64,000 nucleotides of DNA, from positions 27,808,808 through 27,872,807 of the forward strand of contig NC_045139.1 of the NCBI RefSeq assembly GCF_008831285.2, written 5' to 3'. A program made the position numbers and the translations under genes. Each line of letters opens with the position of its first letter. Position 1 is the stretch's first letter. The notes beneath the pieces were generated by a model. That model saw only the letters and a list, made by a program, of their open reading frames with translations, did no database searches and had not been told where the DNA came from. This DNA comes from Nymphaea colorata. Taxonomy: Eukaryota > Streptophyta > Magnoliopsida > Nymphaeales > Nymphaeaceae. This document shows, one piece after another, positions 25,337 through 36,547 of the stretch.

Positions 25337-28300
25337 ATGAATTTCCCCGTAAATTGGGAAGAAATCGAACTTTCCGAAGGGTACTTCATTTTATTTCTGC
25401 CCCAGATTTTTCTGATTCCCATGTATTCTTTTTGCTTTTAGTCATCAATCCATCCCTTGCTATCGTGCGTTTCTTCACTTTAATTAAATTTAGCTTATTT
25501 TCTTTGAGTTTTTTCTCTCTGTGGTTTCGCGCGTAACCATCAACCTGCTCATTTGTTTTCCTATTCCTTTTTCCTTTTTATTTAGATCTTATATTCTTTT
25601 CTTTTGATTTGTTTTATGAGTTGTTCGCATATGGTTATTTGCTAACAGCCTAACACCGACTAATTTCTGCGGGATTGACTTTGGTTGGATTTTGATAGTC
25701 TTGTAGTAACTTGCTTAATACTTATTGCGTATAGTTAGTGAAAAGATCCGCTTATAGTTTCTTCTTTTAATGGGCAGTTATCTTGTTTCCTGTATGTTTG
25801 AGGAGGCTGCATCTCTATCTTATTCTACACTGAAACGTCTTTGTAATTGCAAATTTGACGAATCGGTGGATAAAGATATGGTGGAAGATATGATAGAGTG
25901 TTCAGGGATGGTATTGCTCCAAGCTTACAAGGAGTTGGGGAGGTACTTATTTTAATTTAATTTGTTTCCTTTAACTCACCGTGTCTCTGTCGTGAATTCG
26001 GGATGTGGAGATAAAGAAGAATGTTACTTTTTGGTAGAATGTGCGCGTGCACGCACGAAATCATTCGCGCACAAAGTTTGCACCCTTGCCAGCCATCAAA
26101 CCGACGGTGGCAGTTCTATGATATCCCGCGGTCACCAGAGTAGGCTCTGTGTTCGTCATAGTTACCTGAGGGAATAGCAAATAAGGAATCTAAATGGGCC
26201 TAAATTAAGCTCTGATTGATGTTGCATGTTTAGGTCGTGTACAGCTTTTGGCCTTAATTTTTGTCTCTACTTTCTTTCAACAGAATCAGCAGCAATCACC
26301 ATTTTCTTCTGCAAGTTGGGTTCTCTACAAGATGCAATCATCTCATTTATAGGGTTCAATCCTGTTCATTATTGAGCTTAGCTCTTCATGGCCGAATTTT
26401 TAAATGATGCGAAGGAAGATGACCTGCATATTACCAAACCATTGGGAAGCAGAATATGGCTTACTTTCATACCCAGCTTCCATATTTTTTTTAGTCCGCA
26501 TTTTTTGTCCAATGATTTAATGGTTGTTGGTCATTGCATGATCTTGTCATCACGTCCTGCAATGTGACAGAAGTGCCTTCTTATGCCTAGGCTTTTGTAT
26601 TACTTTTGTTAAGTGACACCTTTTCTAACCTAATATTGTAGATTTTAGAGCTGGGGTTTGTCTTGGTCTGATCTGACCTTTAAAGCCTTCCTATTTGTGG
26701 ATATTACATTGGTATGGAGTCTAACGTTGTGACTTGGTTAAACAAAGGTGGACAGGCGGCAACTTGTGTTTGGATCTTGGAATCTTTGAGTACACTAAAT
26801 CTGTTGCATGCATTTTCCTTAGGAATTACTAATGCAGTTCCTATGCTTGATTTATCAAAATTAGGCAACACTGTGAAGATGGTAGAGTGCAAAAATATCC
26901 TTCTATTGGTAACCAAGTATATCATGTTTATCGTGTTTGCTAATAGCATAAATGGCTCTGAAAAGAACATGTTTTATTGGGTCTGCAAATATGGCACATG
27001 TTATAGGGATCTTGATTACTCCCAATTTCCAATTTCTGGCACACCAATGCTTGTAAGTATAAAATGAGGGGATTCTACTGGTTGTGGGTTTTTAGTTGCA
27101 CAAGTTCTTTCTTAAATTAACCCTGTTGCTTGTTCTGAGTGGTATCAACTCTTGAATAATCTAGCTGAGATTATTGAATTGTTTTTCTTGCTTCGTTGCT
27201 TCACCACCATTTTTGTCATTGGATTTCGCATGTCCCAGTAATAATTTGTCTGCCTATATGTTTTGGTCTTTTGTTATAGTCATCCAGAAAATTGGAACAG
27301 GGTACTGATTCTCATATCAAGTATTTTGCAGGACACAAAGTATTTTGAAGGAGCTAGAAACTCTCTTTGGTTCAATTATTTCTGTACCAGTGCCACTTTT
27401 ACTGACTGGGTATTTTCTAATTCCTACTGCTGAATCCTGCTGTATGTCTTGATGTGTAGGTTGATTCTGATTATGATACTCTATGGAACGTTTGTGACTT
27501 CTTTCTAATGTTGCATTATGTGGAAAAAAATATCAGCATGGCAGTGAGTCTATTAATCACTAGGATCACAAATGCACATCTGAGGGTTTCGGCTATTTCG
27601 TGAAATCACAGAAAGTGTTACTGATACCACATTGGAACTAGAATAACTTGAAAAAGAAAAAAAAATCCTAATTCCACTTAATTGCGCAAACTACAAACGC
27701 TACCTGTTAAAGAGGAGAAAAACTGATTTTCCTTTATTGAATGTTTACATGCCATGGTTGTAATGTATGTTCTTATGCCAACTTTTGTTGTTTTGAGTTT
27801 AAGCATGGCATGCCTGACGATAGAGAAAGCTAACACCATGTTTTATCAGGGTTTGCTTTCTAATGTCTGAAAAATGCTTGTCTGGTCTTCAAGAAATTTT
27901 GGAGGAGTTCCTCAGCAGCTGGAACTATGTAGAACAGAAATCGTGTTATATCCTTAGGACTGTGGATAAGCAGCAACTATCATTTGAAGGGCATATCTGT
28001 TCTTCCTTGCCAGTGGAGAAGTACGTGGAAGTTACAAAAGTCTATGTTGTCTCTCTCCTTGGGGTTGTTTTGGACAATTATGAACTTGCTAATGTTCAGT
28101 TGACAAAAGCCGATTTGCCAGAAGAGGAAAGGCAGGCAAGACAATATTTAGCTTCACACGTTTCTTGACTTTACTTTGTTTTTTTTAAATTAATGTTTAT
28201 CTTCACATTTTTTTTTGTTGACCACATTTTTTCTGGGTGAATTGTTTTGTTACTATGTTATGAGGATGGCCATGGGTGGTTTGGTCAAGTGAAATGTAAG

Positions 28301-31300
28301 GGGAAAAAAAAATAAAAGAAAAAAGACCTGTCCTTTTTGAAAAGCTTCTAGACTGTCCAAGTGATGTACGTTCATGACAGTTTCTTTCGGAAATAACCAC
28401 ATATCTGCCTCCCTTTTTTCCTTTAATATATTGTGTTGGATTTGGCAGACATCCTGTCACGACAAAGTGTTACAGCAAAACTGCAAATGTTAGAACTTAT
28501 GATGTAGAAAGAGAAAACTGGCTAACCTTACTGTCAATTCGTTTCAGTAGTGGTATGCATTGACCACTTTAAAACAGAAAGCCACAATTTTACTATAATT
28601 GCAACAACCAACCCGCCCCTCTAGGGCCTCTGATATGGAAGTTGATGTGCACTCATAACTTAGCTATATTAGTAAATTCGGTGACAGTCACCCACTAAAC
28701 CCTTTACTCACCCTGCATTGCTGGAAAAATGTTGCATGTCATCTTCACATAGATGATATTACCTTTGATCTGCCATTGTCTGCTTTTCTTTTTTCGCATA
28801 TAGAAGGTATCCTGAATGTCCCCAACTTGCTTCTCATGATGCTAAAATTGAAGATGCTTTTTCTCTATGTTGATATTTTTAAGGGAGATGTTAAAGGTGT
28901 ATCCTATGTTGTTAAGGTCTTGCCTAGGCAACGCTTAGGCATGGACTATCGCCTAAGTCCACCACTTAGGCGATAGGATATGTGCTGGTGCCTAGGCAAA
29001 CCTAGGGTAGCCTAGGTACCTGCATGCCTAGTCCATGGGAAAGTGAAAAGTCACCTTCCTTTTCAATTAAAGTTTCTTAATTGAGTATGTAGTGTTATGT
29101 ACTTTATTTTGTATTGATTACGGATTTTTATGTATTGTTATATTGATTATGTTGTTACATATGTACTGTTATATGTTTATATTCTAGCCACTTAGTCTGT
29201 TACATAGTATTGCACCTGTTATATATATGTATACTTATGTATGGTTATGTTAGGTACTTATATCATATAGTTATATGTATTGGTAATTTGTTAAAGCTGT
29301 TATAAACTGATGTGTTTATACCAGTGTCACAAAAAACGCGTTACTTTAAAAAGAAACGCAAAAAAAAATGTGCAAAAATGAATTGTCAAAAAACGTGTTT
29401 TTTTCAAAAAAAAAGGTAAAAATGAAAAAAAACACGTAAAAAATGCATTTAAAACATAATTTTTTGCGTCTTGTTTAAAAGCGAGATTTTTTTCAGGTGG
29501 TGGCATCACTTGTAATTTTTAAAAATCTTAAATGGTAGATTTAAAAAAATGACTAAAACACAAACGGAAGACGTTAAAAACATTTGATCATTAGAGGGGT
29601 AAACAACTCGACGCGATTTAGGGTTTTTGTTCAAAATTGGGGAAACTCGAAACAAGAACATTTCCAACTTCCAGCAACATTCCCGACCTACCTGTGGAAC
29701 ACATCGGCATGCGTTTGTTGGGCAGCTTCCGACGAGCAGCAGCCATGTGAAACCTCGGACGGCTGGGTACATTTTCCGGCACCCAGCAAATCTCTGACGG
29801 TTTTTCCTTCCGCAGGTAGGATTTTCTTTGGTCTTTTCTGTCGATTTGCAGATTTACCTTGGATTTTTTTGAGGTAAGCAGTACTGAAAAGGACAGGACA
29901 TGTAGGTTTTCTAGTTTCTGATTTTTTTCCTGTATTTTTCAAGCTCACCTTCTTATACCAGAGAGAAAGTATGCCGTTTAAAACACCATAACGTTATTTG
30001 TGGCTATGGTATATACTATTAGGTACTGTTAGTCTGTTTTGTTATATTACCTGCTGCTATACCTGTTACATGTATTGTAATACCTGTTATATGTATTGCT
30101 AGTTTGTTATAAAACTGTTATAATACCTGCTGTTATACCTGTTATGTACTGTTAGTCTGTTTTGTTATATATAGTACCTGCTGTTATATGTATTGTAATA
30201 CAATTTGTTATTCTGTTATTTGTGTTGTAATACCTGTTATATGTATATACTGTTATGTACAGTCTGTTATACCTGTTATATAGTATTGCATCAACTTGCT
30301 ATATGTATATAGTATATACTATTATCCTGTTATATAATATGTAGTATTGTGATACTTGTTATATGAGTAATGTTAAACTTCTTTTATTGATTTTGCATAT
30401 TCAATGAAATCAACAATTAAGTCTTGATTGGTTAAGTTGATTATGTTTGTTATATTGCTACTCTATAAATTTCAAATATTAGTAATAGTTAATCGAAACA
30501 ACTTGACATAATAGCATAACTAATAAAATTAAAAAAAAAATTGGTCTCCTTTTTTGCCTAGGCCCGCCTAGGCACTAGCCGCTGTCTGGTACCAAGATGC
30601 TGCTTGAGCGCCTTGACAACATAGGTGTACCTGCTTCGAGGTGATGCCTTGGTGCCTTGACAACATAGGTGTACCTGCTTCTAGGTGATGCCTTGGCGCC
30701 TTGACAACATAGGGTGTACCTGCTTTGAGGTGGTGTCCTTGATGAAACTGATATTGCACATATTCTCATATCATATTATATTAGTATCTACTGTTAGTCA
30801 ACACATATAGCTGTTGATGTGTGGAGAACGTCATGCATCAAGCACTAAGCTAACAGGAAAAGAGAATCATCAAGATAAGTTTGAAGTATTTCAACAGCAC
30901 TGATAGGTTCACGTATATCCATGGAGAAAGGCCAATGCTTCATCTTATTTGCCATGGCGACATGTATATATCAGCTATATGTGGATCCATCGAGACTATA
31001 GAGGTATTAAGAAAAAGTTACAAAGCACCAAAATGTTCATTACCTACTACCCCTGTCCATCTCTAATAATTAGTGTGAAATATGCATAAATATTTCCTTT
31101 TTTTTCATTTTTCCTTCAAGGTTTGATTACCATGCTAACTGTTGGGCTAGCTTCAAGAGCTAGTCTTTCCCCTTCGTCTCGGATATATGGATAAACCTTT
31201 TTTATATCAACATTCTTTCTCAAGCATTATTTCATTAATAAATCGGTTTTTTTGTTGAGTTTCTTTGGTTTAGGGCGCTCATTAATAAATCTGAAGTAGG

Positions 31301-32361
31301 TGGACAACTATCTGTGTACATGTCATAGTGGTTAGAATGATATGCGTTCCTTTGAAGGCACCAGGACTTTTAAGTCATCAGACATTATAACAAAGTCCAG
31401 GGTTTTCCAGCATTTGACATGATATAAGGGTACTCAAACTCAATCTACCTAGGAAAGGCTAATGATTTTTTTTTTACTATTAATAAATGCATAGTCCATA
31501 TAAAAAATAATGTGTCTTTGGTTCATGGGAATATCTGCAAAGAAGTAGATTTTGTTGTTTCTGTTCTTACTGGATAACATGCTTCAAGATCATGTGCCAC
31601 TTCTCTCATACTTCGAAATTGTTTCAAAATTCTGCAGGCACTATTGGAGCAGTTGCAGTGTGCATGTGTTCGGACAAATTCAAATTCAAACTCGTTACTG
31701 GACCTTGAAAAGCCTCAATCAGTAGGAAGGAGTGACCTTGCTGTTTCGAACACAAACACTTCACCTTGTGAAGACAGATGTACAAGAACTATTGAAACCA
31801 TTAGTCATGATGTCAAATTGGAAGGAGCAAGGTCTCCTTACCCCGGTTTAGGGAGCTTATTCAAGGCATTCCGCTCTTTTTTCTTGTTCTTCCGTGCAAT
31901 TACCTTAAAGCTGGGAAGCGCTCATTTAGTTATCAGTCATGGAAGGGTCATGCTTGTAGGCGCATTCACCTTTGCAGTTCTTTACATTGTTCAAAAGAAA
32001 GGGGACACCTTCAAGAGGTGAGACATCTGTTCTTCAACAATCTACTCTATTTCGTGTTTCTCTTTTCTGGTAAATTTGAAAAAGGAATGGTATTTGAGTG
32101 CTCTGTTGCTTCTGTGAAAAAGAAAATGGTTAACTGTTAAAGCTTTGACCTCATAGGATCTTATCTTGAGATGCTCGAATCTTTAGTTTAATAAAATTGC
32201 CCTTACATGTGTGGTATTCTTTTTAATGCAGATTTGCAGCTAGGCAAATATCAGGCATCAAAAATGCTGTTTTGGATGCATGGCGGCTTGCATTTTCCAT
32301 GCAGGTGAACCCTCTTGCAGCCATTCAACCCCCACTTGTTGTAACCCATGGACAAAGATAG
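25337..32361 (+). CDS. APEM9: APEM9-like peroxisomal membrane protein (six exons)
   Basis: Exons: 25337-25380, 25778-25942, 27332-27409, 27850-28135, 31638-32017, 32232-32361. They sum to 1,083 bases, 360 residues plus stop, and every junction keeps frame. The protein starts MNFPVNWEEIELSEG and continues YLVSCMFEEAASL, KELGRTQSILKELETLFGS, PVPLLLTGGVCF, EILEEFLSSW, then VTKVYVVSLLGVVLDN and LPEEERQ. A hydrophobic span (VMLVGAFTFAVLYIV, about residues 293-308) precedes a conserved tail with VNPLAAIQPP. This is the layout of plant APEM9: a cytosolic helical body and one membrane span near the carboxyl end. The family tethers the PEX1-PEX6 ATPase to peroxisomes so that PEX5 is recycled, like yeast Pex15 or animal PEX26. 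Introns 1-3 and 5 are GT-AG. Intron 4 (28136-31637) appears to be GC-AG and holds a hAT-like element. I am confident of the family from remembered sequence but have not aligned it. Confidence 0.88.
28904..30712. mobile_element. hAT-like non-autonomous DNA transposon in APEM9 intron 4
   Basis: The terminal inverted repeats CTATGTTGTTAAGG (28904-28917) and CCTTGACAACATAG (30699-30712) match at 13 of 14 positions. They are flanked by near-identical 8-bp direct repeats, GGTGTATC (28896-28903) and GGTGTACC (30713-30720). An 8-bp target duplication is typical of hAT elements. The left subterminal region is dense in GCCTAGGC-like motifs and contains a perfect 12-bp inverted repeat (tatcgcctaagt / acttaggcgata). 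GCCTAGGC motifs return at 30556-30577. The interior holds T-rich and TGTTAT-rich minisatellite-like DNA and no transposase. Confidence 0.65.
29060..30370. repeat. Degenerate TGTTATATGTATTG minisatellite in two blocks
   Basis: Short phrases such as acctgttatatgtattg and ctgttagtctgtt recur irregularly at about 29090-29310 and again at 29995-30370. The stretch between contains A-rich runs with AAACGC/ACGTG steps (29335-29460) and a more GC-balanced segment (29590-29830) with no product I recognise. Confidence 0.6.
30611..30742. repeat. 44-bp tandem repeat at the right end of the hAT-like element
   Basis: The phrase ccttgacaacatag(g)gtgtacctgctt starts at 30611, 30655 and 30699, a constant 44-bp step, with gaggtgatg or taggtgatg between copies. 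The unit spans the element end plus its flank, so it looks like local duplication of the transposon terminus. Confidence 0.85.
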
Positions 32362-32410
32362 CCCCTACATGCATCTTTTGTAGTCAGTTCCTTGATCTGT
32401 AAGTGAATGA

Positions 32411-32412
<2 letters not shown>

Positions 32413-32453
<41 letters not shown>
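32413..32453. repeat. (CT)n microsatellite
   Basis: A pure TC dinucleotide run of about 41 bases, 50 bases after the APEM9 stop and probably in its 3' untranslated region. Confidence 0.97.
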
Positions 32454-32456
<3 letters not shown>

Positions 32457-32705
32457 GGAATGAATACTGTACAGTTTTCTAGCAAAATGAAAAGTTTCTA
32501 GTGCAACTTGATGTTAGGGAAATAAGTACTTATGCATCCATTGCCATAATGCTAAAGCCATAAGAAGATTTTTCTGGTGGGTAAGACAAGCAACTTTGAA
32601 GCTTTCCACATAAACACCGTCCAAATATGAGTTCATGGACTGGACTTGTTTTTGAAATTATGAAATCATATGCCTTCTTCTAGTGAGTAAGATAGGGTTC
32701 GGCAT

Positions 32706-32943
32706 TGGCAATCAAGAGGCTTTGAGGGCATTCAATAAGAGCACTGTGTTCTTGGAACACATGTTTCAAGAATACCATATTTTTATTTTAGGAGTATGGT
32801 GTCATTATGCCTAACATTTGTTTGTGGCAATCAAGAGGCTTTGAGGGCATTCAATAAGAGCACTGTGTTCTTGGAACACATGTTTCAAGAATACCATATT
32901 TTTATTTTAGGAGTATGGTGTCATTATGCCTAACATTTGTTTG
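32706..32943. repeat. Perfect 119-bp tandem duplication
   Basis: The bases from tggcaatcaagaggc to cctaacatttgtttg occur twice back to back (32706-32824, 32825-32943) with no difference that I can see. The unit contains ataccat and gtatggt facing each other. Perfect identity in non-coding DNA points to a very recent duplication. Confidence 0.95.
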
Positions 32944-33714
32944 TCGGATTTAGAAACACGACATTTATATCGAGGCCAAGAACATGGTGTTCTTGTAACA
33001 TGTTCTAAGAACATGTATTTTAAAATGAAATGTTCTTATCACCAGGGGCGTATACATGAAACGATTTAGTGCTTCTCGTGTTTACAGCATTGTCAACGAA
33101 GACATGTAGTAAAACTCTGGCTTAGAACATATTTACTAGCTACTGCAGACATGTCCTCAAAGCTCCATAGATGAATTGACCTGTCATGGCTGGTGTCTTC
33201 AGTGCACAATGCATTTATTTTCTGCTCGGCACTTCCTTTTCGTAGATGATCTACCATCTTCATCTGACGGTTCTTAGTTTAATGAGATTGATTGTGTGGC
33301 ACTCATATGGAAATATGCAAGTTGTGTTGGCAGGGGACGATCCAAAGCAAATATAGTTGCCAAGCATTAGAACCACAATTGACATGACATGGTTGGCCTG
33401 GACATAATTGGAAAGAATCAAATCCGCAGCAACTAAAAGTCCATGCATCCTAATAAAACTGAAAGTGACTAATTAGCATAAAGGAGAATAACAAGTTTTG
33501 CCTTGTAGAATCAGAGCAAGAAATCACTTGTCTAACGGTAGGCCTCCTTGTCGGCAAATTCTGATGTGTTTAATGTAGATTTCTAAAAGCAATTTAGATG
33601 GTTACCACCTTATCATAGGAATAAGAAGTTCAAGAAATGCAGCCATAAATTACTCAATCAATATTCATATAACAACACTGCCCTATCAATTATAAAGGTC
33701 AGAATTTTGCATAC
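32944..33714. other. Spacer with no recognised gene
   Basis: I looked here for the acyl-CoA oxidase exon that should follow 33715 in the minus direction (its conserved Cys-Gly-Gly-His-Gly segment) and did not find it. No other feature is supported. Confidence 0.45.
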
Positions 33715-34725
33715 AGCAGCCACAGAGGTTGTGAATGACGTCAAACCAGCAGTACATGCATGAGGTTCAGCTAATGTTGAAAAATCATTAGCTTGTAGCC
33801 TCTGTGCCATGTCCTGATACAGCCATTTCAACCACTTACCAACAAATCTGAACGCATATGCAGATGCCAGCAATAAGAACAGCCTACTTTGCTGTGTTTC
33901 ATAGTCAATCACGTGCCATGTGAAAGGTCCCATGAATATAGGTAGCACTCCCACTTAAAACTAACAGTATTAAACACTTCAACTGTACAATTTTCAACTA
34001 ATCCTACAAGAGAAGCAATGCCAATCCGGAAAAACAAAATCTGGCCAGCACAAATTCAAGGTGCAGTAGGATTATATGAATCAGCAACAAATGATTGCCA
34101 TAGGTCTGCAGAAAAGCAGAACAATACAGGCTGCGTAGGCTTTAGACATTCAGACAACTAAAGCAGCAGCATTCCAAGTTCCATCCCAATCACACTCATT
34201 ATCATAATTCAACAACTTACCCTGCTACCCTATTTGACCTAATAAACACCACTTACCATTGAAATTCTCTAGATACATCTCCAAAGGCATCATAATTCCG
34301 TTCTAAGGGTTCTAAATTGACAATCAAGATACAAAATATGCACTTTTCAGGCCATATAAAGAAGTACAGAAAGGAAAGTATTATGATCTTCACACTAAGA
34401 ACAGGTTCACAACTCAAGATGACATGGAAACTTTTAACCTACAAGTATAATAAGAAGCAAATGTTTTATATTATCAAACAGGCGTTGTCCATATGTTCCC
34501 ATAAATATGCTATTGAAACAAGAAAATAGGAATGAAAAGGAACATTTACATAAACATTACTTGGGTTTTAGGGCACCACTGCCTTCTAACCTTACTATAT
34601 CTAACAGCAATAGTAACAGCTCGTCACAATGCATTTGAGGCATCTGTTACAATGGTGTGACGCACAAAAACCATTGTCCCATAAACGGGCACATCAGATT
34701 GAAAAACTTTTCCTTCTCTTGTGAC
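33715..34725 (-). pseudogene. ACX2: Acyl-CoA oxidase (ACX2-like) pseudogene, two exons left
   Basis: The upstream exon (34561-34725, 55 codons) reads VTREGKVFQSDVPVYGTMVF and then VRHTIVTDASNAL, where a TGA stop (34624-34626) replaces the Ser codon expected before RAV. It then resumes as RAVTIAVRYSKVRRQW. It has a proper acceptor (ttttgcag) and donor (gtaatg). The next exon (33715-33912) reads VIDYETQQSRLF, LLASAYAFRFVGKWLKWLY, QANDFSTL and HACTAGL, all typical of the long-chain ACX2 type, and ends at a gtatgc donor. The bases before it are AC where AG is needed. Active enzymes catalyse the first step of peroxisomal beta-oxidation using FAD. Here the flanking exons, including the last catalytic region, are absent. 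Confidence 0.85.
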
Positions 34726-35314
34726 CTGCAAAACCCTGGTACATTCATGGAAGAAAATCAGTCCCCTTTAAATTTTCAGGGGCATAGAGAGAAAATAAGA
34801 GGTGAGACTGCTTGTTTCTGCTGCCATCAACATATCACTAAAGCTTATAGATACTTAACTAGGAAAAGAGTCTATCTTAAGCCAAGAAGTGAGGTAGTAA
34901 CATCAGCAAAAGGAACTGCTACATGCTTCAGTAGACCAGTCATCAAATGCCCTCAGACGCTCTTTAAGGAGCATGTAGACAAATAAAAGTGAAAAGAGTA
35001 ACTTATATTTGTTAGACTATACAGTTGACCTGCATCTTTATAGAAGCTCTACCATCGACAATATATCACATAAGAATTACATAAAGAACCAGGTCGATTC
35101 ATCAGCATATAAGGTAGTAAGACCTACAAGTACATTCCTAGTAGTTCATAAACACTATAGTCTATAGCCAAGTAGAATCTAAAATTGAGTGCAACGAAAG
35201 CTAAATCATAAATGAGATAAATATAAGATAAGCTGTGTGTATGTGTATGTGTTGGAGAGAAAGAGGTGAATGAAAACCCTTATCATTACAAATATCAGAA
35301 TGTACAATATCTTA

Positions 35315-35526
<212 letters not shown>

Positions 35527-35529
35527 GAA

Positions 35530-36547
35530 CTCCTTTTCAAGTTAAGGCATTAAGAACATATCAAAACAACTCAGAAATCCAACTGCATATCTTGCTCATC
35601 CAACCAATCCTCCTCACCCCTGTCATATTTTCCTCATTAAGAGAAGCAAATGAATTATTGTGGACAAAGAACCATGCATTAACATCTTTTCCAATAGGAC
35701 AACCGCCAACATTGTGCTTAGTACACCCACACAATTACTAGAACTAATTCTGCCCTCATATTCAAGTAATTGTTCAATAACAGATTCTCCATTAGGAATC
35801 ACAGTGTCATTCCAAAAATATATTACTCTAAACAAATGTAGGAGTCATAATATGAGTTCAAAAACATATGACTCCACCATTTCCTTATCACCCTGTCTAC
35901 TTGAATTTTAAAAAATTATCATTCACTATTTGCAACATATGAACCTCAAAAAAAAACCCAAAATGAGATTTCATCCTTCATTGTATTGATAGTGCAACTA
36001 CCTATTTAAAAAAAAAGACAAAAAAAAATATGGTTAGTATTTTATGAAAAACTGTAGAAAAGAGGACACATGTAAACTATGAAAAAACAAATACCATAAG
36101 CTATGTGCCACCATGAAAGGAGGTTGCTAGGCATGTCCAACCATAAGCTAAAGCGAGAGTGAAACTCATTCATTCTTGCAACTTGAGCAGCCAACTCATT
36201 CATTTTTGTCTAGTTGTGACTCCATAATGTCAATCTTCGTTTTAATTGATTTATTTCTTCAATTAACGTTGCATTTTTCTGAATGAGTTGAACTCGAGTT
36301 GGAGTTAGACCAAACAAATCTGATGAACAAACCCCCAAACCATATGTTCGTACACGACCATGATTTTCTTTTCCCAAAATTTGTGAAAGAATATCATCTC
36401 AAGATGCATAATCTCTTGAACCCATGGGCAACGCAGAAATTTTTTCTACAATCCTACCCTATAAAAACCATACTTGTAGAATTTTGAACCATTGGTTTTC
36501 AAACTTTATGGAAACCTATCTAGAATCCTGTAGAATCAAACATACTT
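35530..36547. other. Spacer with no recognised gene
   Basis: I see no further ACX2 exons and no element ends. The region passes into the CACTA remnant on the right. Confidence 0.45.

Noticed and set aside
26037-26075. gtgcgcgtgcacgcac, a short palindrome-like GC alternation
   Set aside because: It is a short alternating purine-pyrimidine run in an intron, with no support for a function.
26714-27067. 117-codon open frame within APEM9 intron 2
   Set aside because: It lies wholly in an intron defined by good flanking exons, overlaps an open frame on the other strand, and matches no family I know.
29584-29948. Overlapping open frames on both strands inside APEM9 intron 4
   Set aside because: They lie inside the hAT-like element, resemble no transposase or host protein I know, and are open on both strands by composition.
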